A stretch of 6,707 nt of DNA from Bacillota bacterium (GTDB taxonomy: Bacteria > Bacillota > Clostridia > Lachnospirales > CAG-274): positions 1 to 6,707 of the forward strand of contig JAGAHK010000390.1 of the NCBI GenBank assembly GCA_017627115.1, in the 5' to 3' direction. The notes below the pieces were generated by a model that saw nothing but the letters and a program-made list of their open reading frames with translations, made no database searches and was not told where the DNA came from. Both the position numbers and the translations under genes were made by a program. Each line of letters begins with the position of its first letter. Within the stretch, counting starts at the first letter, position 1. Of this stretch, positions 1 through 5,415 are shown piece by piece.

Positions 1-23
1 ATTGACATCACAAAAAACTATAT

Positions 24-52
24 TTGACATAGGTTGAAATTTAATGTATAAT
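24..52 (+). promoter_or_regulatory. Consensus sigma-A promoter of the GH105 gene
   Basis: A perfect -35 box TTGACA (24-29) and a perfect -10 box TATAAT (47-52) are separated by exactly 17 bp, which predicts transcription starting near 59. The 5' leader would then be about 36 nt and carry the strong ribosome binding site GGGAGGT at 83-89. Because the -10 box lies over the ATG at 44, that upstream in-frame start cannot be used from this promoter. A second TTGACAT copy lies at 2-8, 22 bp upstream of the one at 24-30. Confidence 0.88.
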
Positions 53-94
53 ATTTATATACTATCGCGGATGATAAATTATGGGAGGTACTTT

Positions 95-1228
95 ATGGAA
101 ATACTTGACAGATATATCAACGAACTGCTTGAAAAAAGCACGCCGCAGGCGCCTATCTGGAATATTGAGAAGATACGCAGCGGCAAGCCGTCAAAATGGA
201 ATTACATAGACGGCTGTATGATAAAGGCTATACTTGAGCTTTACAATATCAGCAAAGAGGAGCGTTATCTTAAATTTGCCGATGATTTCATCGACTACTT
301 TGTACGCGATGACGGCAGCATCGACTCCTATGACCCCAAAGAGTTCAATATCGACAATGTAAATGCGGGCAAAACTCTGTTTGAGCTGTACAAGCTTACG
401 GGCAAGGAAAAATACCGCAAGGCTATCGACACTATCTATTCGCAGGTAAAGGAACAGCCGCGCACGAAAGAGGGCAACTTCTGGCACAAGGCGATTTACC
501 CGAATCAGGTATGGCTTGACGGTATGTATATGGGTCAGCCTTTCTATATGCAGTATGAAGTGGAATACAACAACTGCAAAAACTGTATGGACAGCTTTAA
601 CCAGTTTATGAATGTTCACAGGATAATGCGTGATCCCAAAACGGGGCTTTACTATCACGGCTATGATTCGTCAAAAACTATCTTCTGGGCAGACAAGGAA
701 ACGGGTCTTTCAAAGAACTTCTGGTTAAGGGCTTTGGGCTGGTTTGCTATGGCGCTTATCGACACTATCGACATTATGCCCGAGCATATGTCGGAGCAGA
801 AAAAGGTGCTTGCCGATATTTATAAGGATTTTATTGATTCCATGCTTAAATTCCAGGACGAGAGCGGTATGTGGTATCAGGTGGTAAATATGGGCGACCG
901 CCCCGAGAACTACCTCGAAGCAAGCGGCAGCGCTATTTTTGCTTATGCTATTATGAAGAGCACACGTATCGGCATACTTGATGAAAGCTACTATAAATAC
1001 GGTGAAAAGGCACTTAACGGTATATGCGAGAAGTATATATCCGAAAAGAACGGTGAGCTTCAGATGGACGGCATCTGCCTTGTTGCAGGTCTCGGTCCCG
1101 AGAATAATCCGCGCCGTGACGGTACCTTTGAATACTATATGAGCGAGCCTGTGGTACAAAACGATGCAAAGGGTGTTGCGCCGCTTGTGCTGGCTTATAT
1201 CGAAACTTTATACAAAAATAAAAAATAA
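95..1228 (+). CDS. GH105 unsaturated rhamnogalacturonyl hydrolase (GH88/GH105 family)
   Basis: Predicted 377-residue cytoplasmic enzyme of the YteR/RhiN type. This family removes the 4,5-unsaturated galacturonyl residue from oligosaccharides released by rhamnogalacturonan lyases, by hydrating the double bond. The length matches the (alpha/alpha)6-barrel family and no signal peptide is seen, so the substrate would be imported fragments. Visible landmarks are NIDNVNAGK (Asp87, matching YteR Asp88), WLDGMYMGQPF (Asp142, matching the YteR catalytic Asp143), YHGYD (His188), FWLRALGW (209-216) and the C-terminal SEPVVQNDAKGVAPL block. The start at 95 is chosen over in-frame ATGs at 44 and 71 because GGGAGGT (83-89) sits 6 nt upstream and the ATG at 44 overlaps the promoter. 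The gene is monocistronic, between its own promoter and a terminator. The family is clear; whether the preferred substrate is rhamnogalacturonan or another unsaturated uronide is inferred. Confidence 0.93.
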   Translation: MEILDRYINELLEKSTPQAPIWNIEKIRSGKPSKWNYIDGCMIKAILELYNISKEERYLKFADDFIDYFVRDDGSIDSYDPKEFNIDNVNAGKTLFELYKLTGKEKYRKAIDTIYSQVKEQPRTKEGNFWHKAIYPNQVWLDGMYMGQPFYMQYEVEYNNCKNCMDSFNQFMNVHRIMRDPKTGLYYHGYDSSKTIFWADKETGLSKNFWLRALGWFAMALIDTIDIMPEHMSEQKKVLADIYKDFIDSMLKFQDESGMWYQVVNMGDRPENYLEASGSAIFAYAIMKSTRIGILDESYYKYGEKALNGICEKYISEKNGELQMDGICLVAGLGPENNPRRDGTFEYYMSEPVVQNDAKGVAPLVLAYIETLYKNKK

Positions 1229-1234
1229 TAATAC

Positions 1235-1268
1235 GGGGCTGAACTATCAGCCCCATATTTATATTTTT
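1235..1268 (+). terminator. Intrinsic terminator after the GH105 gene
   Basis: A perfect 8-bp stem GGGGCTGA (1235-1242) / TCAGCCCC (1247-1254) with the tetraloop ACTA starts 6 nt after the stop codon. It is followed by ATATTTATATTTTT. The U-tract is interrupted by A residues, so some read-through into the ABC gene, whose start is only 27 nt downstream, is plausible. Confidence 0.85.
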
Positions 1269-1281
1269 AGTGGGAGTAATT

Positions 1282-2994
1282 ATGAAAAAGGCAAAATCAT
1301 CTGCGGCTGTAAAATGGATATACGGCTATACAAAAAAACAGCTTTGGTGGGTCGTTTTGCTTGCGTTTATCACAGGCGCGATATCGCTTGGCTATATTTT
1401 GCTTGCTCTTTGTTCAAAGCGTGTGCTCGATATCGTCACGGGTGATGCGCAGGGCAGTTTTTTGCTTGCGTGTCTTGCCATTTTTGCCGTTATTGCGGCG
1501 CAGGGCTCGCTGAATATCCTTTACAGCAATATCATCATACGTGCATATAACAAAATAGATATGCGTATGAAGCAGGGGCTTTTCGACAGTCTGCTCAATA
1601 AAAAACAAATGCAGATAAGCGAATATCACTCGGGTGAGATACTCAACCGCTTTACAAACGATATAACCCTTGTCGGTGAAGCCGTTGTCAGTATCATACC
1701 AAGTGCCATTGCACTCGGAACGCGGATAATCGCAGGTCTTGCGGTGCTTATTGCGATCGACTGGCGTTTTACGCTTATCGTATGCGGGGCAGGTGCGTTC
1801 GTGGCTTTTGCCGCAAGGATATACAGCAGGCATTTCAAATATCTGCATAAGCTTTTGCAGGCGGAGGACGGCAAGGTGCGTTCCTTTATTCAGGAGTGCA
1901 TGGAAAATATGGTCGTCATAAAATCGTTTTCCAATAATGCCGTCATGTGCAGAAACCTTAATGACAGGCAGATGAACCGCTTTAAAATAGCGCTTAAAAG
2001 AAACACTGTCAGCAATATCGCAAACACTGCGGTTTATGTTATGTTTACGGCAGGTTATTATGCGGCGCTGATATGGGGCGCTTTGCAGATAAAAAACGGC
2101 ATATTGAGCTTTGGTACGCTTACTGCGTTTTTGCAGATAATAGATCAGATTCGCTCGCCAATGAAAGATATGAGCGGACTGATACCGCAGTTTTACTCAA
2201 TGGTGGCTTCCGCGGAGCGTGTGATGGAGCTTGAAGAACTTGATGACGAAACGGGCGCAGACCGCAGTGAGACAGCGGAAGAACTCTATGATATGACAGA
2301 GGAGATAGTGATAGATAATGTCACATTTTCCTATAAAAGCGATAAGATTTTGCAAAATGCCGATATGCGTGTTAAGAAAGGCAGCGTAACGGCGATAGCG
2401 GGTCCTTCGGGTATCGGCAAAAGCACGATGATGAAACTGTTTTTAAGCCTTATCGAACCGCAGGACGGCAAGGTCTATCTGAATACGAAAAAAGGCAGGA
2501 TAGAACTTGACAAGGGTACAAGAAAGCTGTTTGCCTATGTTCCGCAGGGGAATATGGTGCTTTCGGGTACTTTGCGCGAGAACATCTCTTTCTGCCGTCC
2601 CGACGCAACGGATGAAGATATACATAAAGCCGCTGAAAATGCGGTCATATGGGATTTTATATCCTCACTTGAAAAGGGGCTTGATACCTATGTGGGCGAG
2701 CGCGGGCTCGGTCTGAGCGAGGGACAGATACAGCGTATCGCCATAGCAAGGGCTTTTCTTACGGATGCGCCCGTGCTTATGCTGGATGAGGCAACAAGCG
2801 CGCTTGACGAAAATACCGAGCGCACCCTGCTTGCAAATATAAAGGATATGAAAAACAAAACCTGTATTTTTATCTCTCACAAAGAGGGCACTATACAGCG
2901 CTGTGACAGCATTTATTATATGAACGACAAAAAATTCCGCTCTGTTGACTTTGACGAGCTGACAGAAATATGGGAAAGGAGCGAAAGACAATGA
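1282..2994 (+). CDS. ABC exporter half-transporter (fused transmembrane and ATPase domains)
   Basis: A 570-residue ABC-type exporter subunit of the MsbA/MdlB-like architecture. An N-terminal transmembrane domain (about 1-315, with hydrophobic segments near 22-43, 60-85, 138-160, 162-178 and 248-275) is followed by a nucleotide-binding domain (about 340-570). ATPase motifs are complete: Walker A GPSGIGKS (374-381), Q-loop Gln422 (YVPQG), signature LSEGQ (478-482), Walker B VLMLDE (498-503), D-loop SALD (506-509) and H-loop His533 (ISHK). The signature has Glu in place of the usual third-position Gly. Such half-transporters work as homo- or heterodimers in the cytoplasmic membrane; no second half lies in the window. 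The ATG at 1282 is preferred to the GTG at 1270 because GGGAG (1272-1276) is 5 nt upstream. It is the first gene of a four-gene run, and its TGA overlaps the next start. The exported substrate cannot be told. Confidence 0.93.
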   Translation: MKKAKSSAAVKWIYGYTKKQLWWVVLLAFITGAISLGYILLALCSKRVLDIVTGDAQGSFLLACLAIFAVIAAQGSLNILYSNIIIRAYNKIDMRMKQGLFDSLLNKKQMQISEYHSGEILNRFTNDITLVGEAVVSIIPSAIALGTRIIAGLAVLIAIDWRFTLIVCGAGAFVAFAARIYSRHFKYLHKLLQAEDGKVRSFIQECMENMVVIKSFSNNAVMCRNLNDRQMNRFKIALKRNTVSNIANTAVYVMFTAGYYAALIWGALQIKNGILSFGTLTAFLQIIDQIRSPMKDMSGLIPQFYSMVASAERVMELEELDDETGADRSETAEELYDMTEEIVIDNVTFSYKSDKILQNADMRVKKGSVTAIAGPSGIGKSTMMKLFLSLIEPQDGKVYLNTKKGRIELDKGTRKLFAYVPQGNMVLSGTLRENISFCRPDATDEDIHKAAENAVIWDFISSLEKGLDTYVGERGLGLSEGQIQRIAIARAFLTDAPVLMLDEATSALDENTERTLLANIKDMKNKTCIFISHKEGTIQRCDSIYYMNDKKFRSVDFDELTEIWERSERQ

Positions 2995-3413
2995 TGGTAT
3001 CGACAAGAGGCCGTTATGCGCTGCGCGTTATGATAGATCTTGCAGAGCATAATGACGGCAGTTTCATACCTTTGAAGGACATTGCAAAAAGACAGGATAT
3101 ATCCGAAAAATATCTTGAAAGCGTTATCTCACTGCTTGTCAAGGAAAAATACCTGGAGGGTCTGCGCGGCAAAAAAGGCGGCTACAGGCTCACAAGAAAG
3201 CCCGAGGAATACACGGTAAGGAGCATATTGCAATTTTCCGAGAAAAGTCTTGCGCCCGTTGCCTGCCTTGACTGCGAGGTAAACAATTGCGACCGAAAAG
3301 AAAGCTGCAAGACACTGCCTATGTGGACGGCGCTCAATAAACAGCTGAATGATTTTTTTGACGGGATCTCGCTGAAAGACCTTGCAGAAGGCAATATAAA
3401 GGTGGAAGAATGA
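2991..3413 (+). CDS. Rrf2-family transcriptional regulator with a four-Cys cluster
   Basis: A 140-residue Rrf2 regulator, usual length for the family (relatives: IscR, NsrR, RirA). The N-terminus STRGRYALRVMIDLAEH and the winged-helix part, with KYLESVISLL (40-49) and the wing GLRGKKGGYRL (57-67), are canonical. After the dimerisation helix comes a cysteine cluster with Cys92, Cys95, Cys100 and Cys106 (C-x2-C-x4-C-x5-C), followed by a TLPMW stretch. This is the position of the Fe-S ligands in IscR, but the IscR His107 equivalent is Leu109. Fe-S or redox sensing is therefore probable; cluster type and targets are inference. AAAGGAG (2975-2981) is 9 nt before the ATG at 2991, which overlaps the ABC stop as ATGA. 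A second ATG at 2994 is possible and gives an N-terminus closer to relatives. No separate promoter is visible, so the gene is probably translationally coupled to the transporter. Confidence 0.92.
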   Translation: MMVSTRGRYALRVMIDLAEHNDGSFIPLKDIAKRQDISEKYLESVISLLVKEKYLEGLRGKKGGYRLTRKPEEYTVRSILQFSEKSLAPVACLDCEVNNCDRKESCKTLPMWTALNKQLNDFFDGISLKDLAEGNIKVEE

Positions 3414-4135
3414 AAAAAACGGTTTTTATAACGGGCGGTGCAGGAGGTATCGGCAGCGCACTTTCACTTGAGTTTGCGAAAAACGGCTATACCGTAGCCC
3501 TTAATCACAATACCTCCGACCCGACAGAAATAATGGAGAAGATAAAGCAATACAGTCCCTTATCAAAGGCTTATTGCGGCGATATGTCCGACTATGACAC
3601 CGCAAAGGCTGTTCTTGACCTTGCAAAAAGCGAGCTTGGGGATATAGACTGCCTTATCAACAACGCAGGCATATCCTATGTGGGTCTGTTCAATACCATG
3701 CGCCCCGTGGAGTGGCAAAAAGTGTTTGCGGCAAATATCAACACGGCTTTCAACTGCTCTCATGCGGTCTTGCAGGATATGTTGAAAAGACATTCGGGCT
3801 GCATAATAAATATTTCTTCTATGTGGGGAGAGGTCGGAGCGTCCTGCGAGGTCGCATATTCCGCCTCAAAAGGTGCGATAGACAGTTTCACGCGCGCTCT
3901 TGCAAAGGAGACTGCGCCAAACGGCATAAGGGTGAACGCCATTGCCTGCGGCTATATCGAAACAAAGATGAATTCTCACCTTACAGAAGAGGAAAAACAG
4001 GCTTTTTTTGAGGAGATACCATTGATGCGCGCAGGCAGCCCCGGGGAGATAGCAAAGGCGGCGCTTTTTCTTGCGGGTGAGGATGCGGCATATATCACAG
4101 GCGAGATACTGCGTGTGAACGGCGGCATTGTCTGA
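3410..4135 (+). CDS. ymfI: Short-chain dehydrogenase/reductase, YmfI-like (probable EF-P 5-aminopentanone reductase)
   Basis: A 241-residue classical SDR oxidoreductase with a Rossmann fold. Seen are the dinucleotide motif TGGAGGIG (8-15), acidic Asp58, NNAG (84-87), the structural Asn109, catalytic Ser137 in NISS, and YSASK (Tyr150, Lys154). The C-terminal YITGEILRVNGG is typical of FabG-like enzymes. The stretch WGEVGASCEVAYS around the active site resembles, as I recall the family, Bacillus YmfI, which reduces the 5-aminopentanone group on a lysine of elongation factor P to 5-aminopentanol. That makes an EF-P modification enzyme more likely than the fatty-acid reductase FabG, and no fatty-acid genes are near. 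The start overlaps the Rrf2 stop as ATGA, with AAAGGTGG (3398-3405) as ribosome binding site. The SDR family is certain; the EF-P assignment rests on motif resemblance only. Confidence 0.9.
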   Translation: MKKTVFITGGAGGIGSALSLEFAKNGYTVALNHNTSDPTEIMEKIKQYSPLSKAYCGDMSDYDTAKAVLDLAKSELGDIDCLINNAGISYVGLFNTMRPVEWQKVFAANINTAFNCSHAVLQDMLKRHSGCIINISSMWGEVGASCEVAYSASKGAIDSFTRALAKETAPNGIRVNAIACGYIETKMNSHLTEEEKQAFFEEIPLMRAGSPGEIAKAALFLAGEDAAYITGEILRVNGGIV

Positions 4136-4153
4136 CCGCCCGAAAGGAAGATC

Positions 4154-5077
4154 ATGGAGCGTTTGAAAAAATTGATAGACCGTATCTCGGGCAAAAACAG
4201 GATGAACGATATAAAGTATGTGACAAAGCTTTACAAGCGTTCACAGCTTGAAGTGCTTGCGCTTTTTCTGGTCATTGTGGCAATAGTGGGCGGAAACTAC
4301 AGCTATCTTGTGTTCAAGCTGAAAATGACCACCGACCATATCTATACGCAGAAAGCAAATGAAATAGCGCAAAAACACCTTGACGAGCCTGCGGGCTTCG
4401 GCAATTTTGACCTGATGACGATAGGTCTTTACAGTGAATGGCTGCAAAAAGAGGACAAGTATTTCAAGCTCTACAAATTCGGCGAGTATGATGACGAGCT
4501 GAAAGAAATGGACGAGATAGGCGCTATGTCCGATGCCTACGAAACGGAGACGGGCGCAGGCTTTGTCGCTTTCCGCCTGTTTACGCCAAGTGCGGTGAAA
4601 AGCGTTAAAAAGCACATAAAGGAGCTTGAAAAGTACGATACCCTTATTATTGACCTGCGTGACAATACGGGCGGTATGCTGACAAGCGCAGAGCAGATGG
4701 CGGAGATATTCCTCGATAGGGGTATGACCGTGTATACAAAGGAAACACGCGGCAAAAGCGTGACGGTAAAGACAAAAAAAGCGGCTTCGCTGAAACCGCA
4801 AAAGATAATAATACTGCAAAACGAATGGACGGCATCTGCCGCAGAGCTTTTTATTATGGCACTCAAAGAAAATCTTGACAATGTGACTACCGTGGGCGTA
4901 AAAAGCTACGGCAAAGGTCTGGGTCAAAACGAATACCGTCTCACAGGCGGCTATGCGTTCAAGCTGACTGCCATGCGCCTGCTGACACCAAGCGGCAGCT
5001 GTGTTGACGGCAAGGGCATAGAGCCCGATATTGAGTACACAAAAGATGATATAATCAGCTTTGCGGACAGTTTGTAG
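4154..5077 (+). CDS. Membrane-anchored S41-family serine protease, short, without obvious PDZ domain
   Basis: A 307-residue S41 (C-terminal processing) peptidase. A basic N-terminal cytoplasmic stretch of about 30 residues leads into one hydrophobic segment (about 33-55), which probably anchors the catalytic part outside the membrane. The core reads IIDLRDNTGG (165-174), NEWTASAAELF (223-233) with catalytic Ser228, SYGKGLGQ (251-258) with Lys254 and Gln258, and a GKGIEPD block (286-292). This preserves the Ser/Lys/Gln arrangement of CtpB, with one extra residue between Ser and Lys. The span between anchor and core (about 60-135) shows no recognisable PDZ GLG-type motif, and the protein is much shorter than usual 400-500-residue Ctp proteases. 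AAAGGA (4143-4148) precedes the ATG, 18 nt after the SDR stop, so it is likely the last gene of the operon. The natural substrate is unknown. Confidence 0.9.
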   Translation: MERLKKLIDRISGKNRMNDIKYVTKLYKRSQLEVLALFLVIVAIVGGNYSYLVFKLKMTTDHIYTQKANEIAQKHLDEPAGFGNFDLMTIGLYSEWLQKEDKYFKLYKFGEYDDELKEMDEIGAMSDAYETETGAGFVAFRLFTPSAVKSVKKHIKELEKYDTLIIDLRDNTGGMLTSAEQMAEIFLDRGMTVYTKETRGKSVTVKTKKAASLKPQKIIILQNEWTASAAELFIMALKENLDNVTTVGVKSYGKGLGQNEYRLTGGYAFKLTAMRLLTPSGSCVDGKGIEPDIEYTKDDIISFADSL

Positions 5078-5081
5078 TTAC

Positions 5082-5115
5082 CCGTAAACGGCGCAAGTAC
5101 TTCCGCCGTTTACGG
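5082..5115. repeat. Perfect 12-bp inverted repeat just after the protease gene
   Basis: CCGTAAACGGCG (5082-5093) and CGCCGTTTACGG (5104-5115) are perfectly complementary around a 10-nt loop. The stem begins 5 nt after the protease stop codon and can extend by TTA/TAA if one C is bulged. It may act as a transcription end for the operon, but the nearest T-run (5125-5130) is 9 nt beyond the stem, so it is not a classical intrinsic terminator. It could equally protect the mRNA 3' end. It shares the 11-mer CGGCGCAAGTA with 5365-5375. Confidence 0.7.
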
Positions 5116-5121
5116 TAAAAC

Positions 5122-5217
5122 TCATTTTTTCAGCTTGCGTGAAACAAGTATGCATGATATTGCAAAACCGAGAACGCAGCCGAATGACATTGAGATCAAT
5201 AAATAAACAAAAAACAT
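5122..5217 (-). CDS. Probable small membrane peptide, 31 residues
   Basis: A minus-strand reading frame of 31 codons starts with ATG at 5217 and ends with TGA at 5124-5122. The product starts MFFVYLLISMSFGCVLGFA, forming one hydrophobic helix (about 2-25), and ends SRKLKK. This is the layout of a single-pass membrane peptide with a positively charged cytoplasmic tail. Support comes from GAGGGG (5230-5225), 7 nt upstream of the ATG, and from a candidate promoter at 5296-5267 whose start point falls at the base of a leader hairpin. I do not recognise a family. Against it, the first codons lie in a U-rich tract behind a hairpin, so the segment could instead be a terminator region with a chance reading frame. 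It sits in the convergent gap between the protease and YibE/F genes, on the YibE/F strand. Confidence 0.5.
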   Translation of the reverse strand: MFFVYLLISMSFGCVLGFAISCILVSRKLKK

Positions 5218-5220
5218 AAA

Positions 5221-5260
5221 AACACCCCTCTTTGAAAGTATATCCAAAAAGAGGGATGTT
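5221..5260 (-). promoter_or_regulatory. Leader hairpin covering the ribosome binding site of the small peptide gene
   Basis: In minus-strand RNA, 5260-5248 pairs with 5233-5221 as a 13-bp stem that includes one G-U pair (5225 with 5256), closing a 14-nt loop. On the plus strand the same position is a C/A mismatch, so the stem is complete only in minus-strand RNA. The 3' arm contains AGAGGGG, the ribosome binding site of the 31-codon frame. The hairpin would thus hide that site. The alternative reading is an intrinsic terminator, since U-rich sequence (UUUAUGUUUUUU) follows. Confidence 0.55.
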
Positions 5261-5266
5261 ATTCGT

Positions 5267-5296
5267 TTTATAGTAAAGGACATTTAAAAATGTCAT
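5267..5296 (-). promoter_or_regulatory. Candidate promoter for the small peptide gene
   Basis: On the minus strand ATGACA (5296-5291, 5 of 6 to the -35 consensus) and TATAAA (5272-5267, 5 of 6 to the -10 consensus) are 18 bp apart. Predicted initiation is near 5260, exactly the outer base of the leader hairpin. The promoter lies inside a 38-bp near-perfect palindrome, so part of the match may come from AT-rich symmetry, or the palindrome may be an operator. Confidence 0.45.
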
Positions 5297-5305
5297 TTAC
5301 TATAA
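5268..5305. repeat. 38-bp near-perfect palindrome at the left end of the element
   Basis: TTATAGTAAA pairs with TTTACTATAA, and GACATT (5279-5284) with AATGTC (5289-5294), around TAAA. The only mismatch in the arms is G5278 against A5295. It could be a hairpin in RNA, an operator for a dimeric DNA-binding protein, or the terminal structure of a mobile repeat. Confidence 0.75.
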
Positions 5306-5323
5306 CCCTGCGGGGCATGCACA

Positions 5324-5366
5324 CGACTGCGTACAAGGAATAAAGCCGCTTTGCGGCTCGCAGTCG
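5324..5366 (-). terminator. Nested GC-rich hairpin, possible terminator of the YibE/F gene
   Basis: CGACTGCG (5324-5331) pairs with CGCAGTCG (5359-5366), enclosing a second stem AGCCGC (5344-5349) / GCGGCT (5353-5358) with a 3-nt loop. A 12-nt one-sided bulge (5332-5343) separates the two stems. On the minus strand the inner stem is followed directly by TTATT, so it could end the YibE/F transcript about 60-75 nt after its stop. On the plus strand no T-run follows. Confidence 0.45.
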
Positions 5367-5371
5367 GCGCA

Positions 5372-5409
5372 AGTAAACGCCCAAAGTCCAAAGACTTTTG
5401 TCGTTTACT
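5372..5409. repeat. 38-bp dyad next to the YibE/F stop codon
   Basis: AGTAAACG (5372-5379) pairs with CGTTTACT (5402-5409), and on the same axis AAAGTC (5383-5388) pairs with GACTTT (5393-5398) around CAAA. A 3-nt internal loop lies between the stems, with one possible C-G pair (5381-5400). It begins 6 nt after the YibE/F stop on the minus strand, and may protect or help end that transcript. Confidence 0.7.
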
Positions 5410-5415
5410 ATAAGT

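Larger units (their letters stand above)
5268..5413. repeat. About 146-bp structured element with 10-bp terminal inverted repeats
   Basis: TTATAGTAAA (5268-5277) and TTTACTATAA (5404-5413) are perfect terminal inverted repeats. A further TTTACTATAA copy is at 5296-5305. Between the ends lie three consecutive hairpins: 5268-5305, 5324-5366 and 5372-5409. The right end is 2 nt from the stop codon of the YibE/F gene. The layout resembles a non-coding miniature inverted-repeat or REP-like interspersed element, but no second copy exists in the window to prove mobility. No target-site duplication is evident. It contains no convincing gene of its own apart from the promoter noted at its left end. 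Confidence 0.55.

Noticed and set aside
44..94. An upstream in-frame ATG that would add 17 residues to the GH105 protein
   Set aside because: It overlaps the -10 box, lies before the predicted transcription start, has no ribosome binding site, and the added residues are not family-like.
191..1159. Two long minus-strand frames (155 and 144 codons) opposite the GH105 gene
   Set aside because: They are antisense shadows of a gene with clear family motifs; neither product shows a recognisable domain.
1184..1214. Possible promoter TTGTGC / TATACA inside the 3' end of the GH105 gene for the ABC operon
   Set aside because: The -35 half matches at only three positions and any transcript would run straight into the terminator at 1235-1254.
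4241..4927. Long minus-strand open frame opposite the protease gene (228 codons)
   Set aside because: It mirrors a well-supported S41 coding sequence, its product is low-complexity and Cys/His/Phe-rich without motifs, and it has no ribosome binding site or promoter.
4154..5077. Loss of the protease active site because Thr226 stands at the first position of the usual SAS motif
   Set aside because: TAS is a common variant; the catalytic Ser is the third residue (Ser228), which is present, as are Lys254 and Gln258.
5078..5296. A 72-codon minus-strand frame across the intergenic region
   Set aside because: It has no good ribosome binding site, passes through hairpin arms, and overlaps the better-supported 31-codon frame in another phase.
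5268..5413. CRISPR array
   Set aside because: The TTTACTATAA repeats are short, in mixed orientation and unevenly spaced, with no regular spacers.
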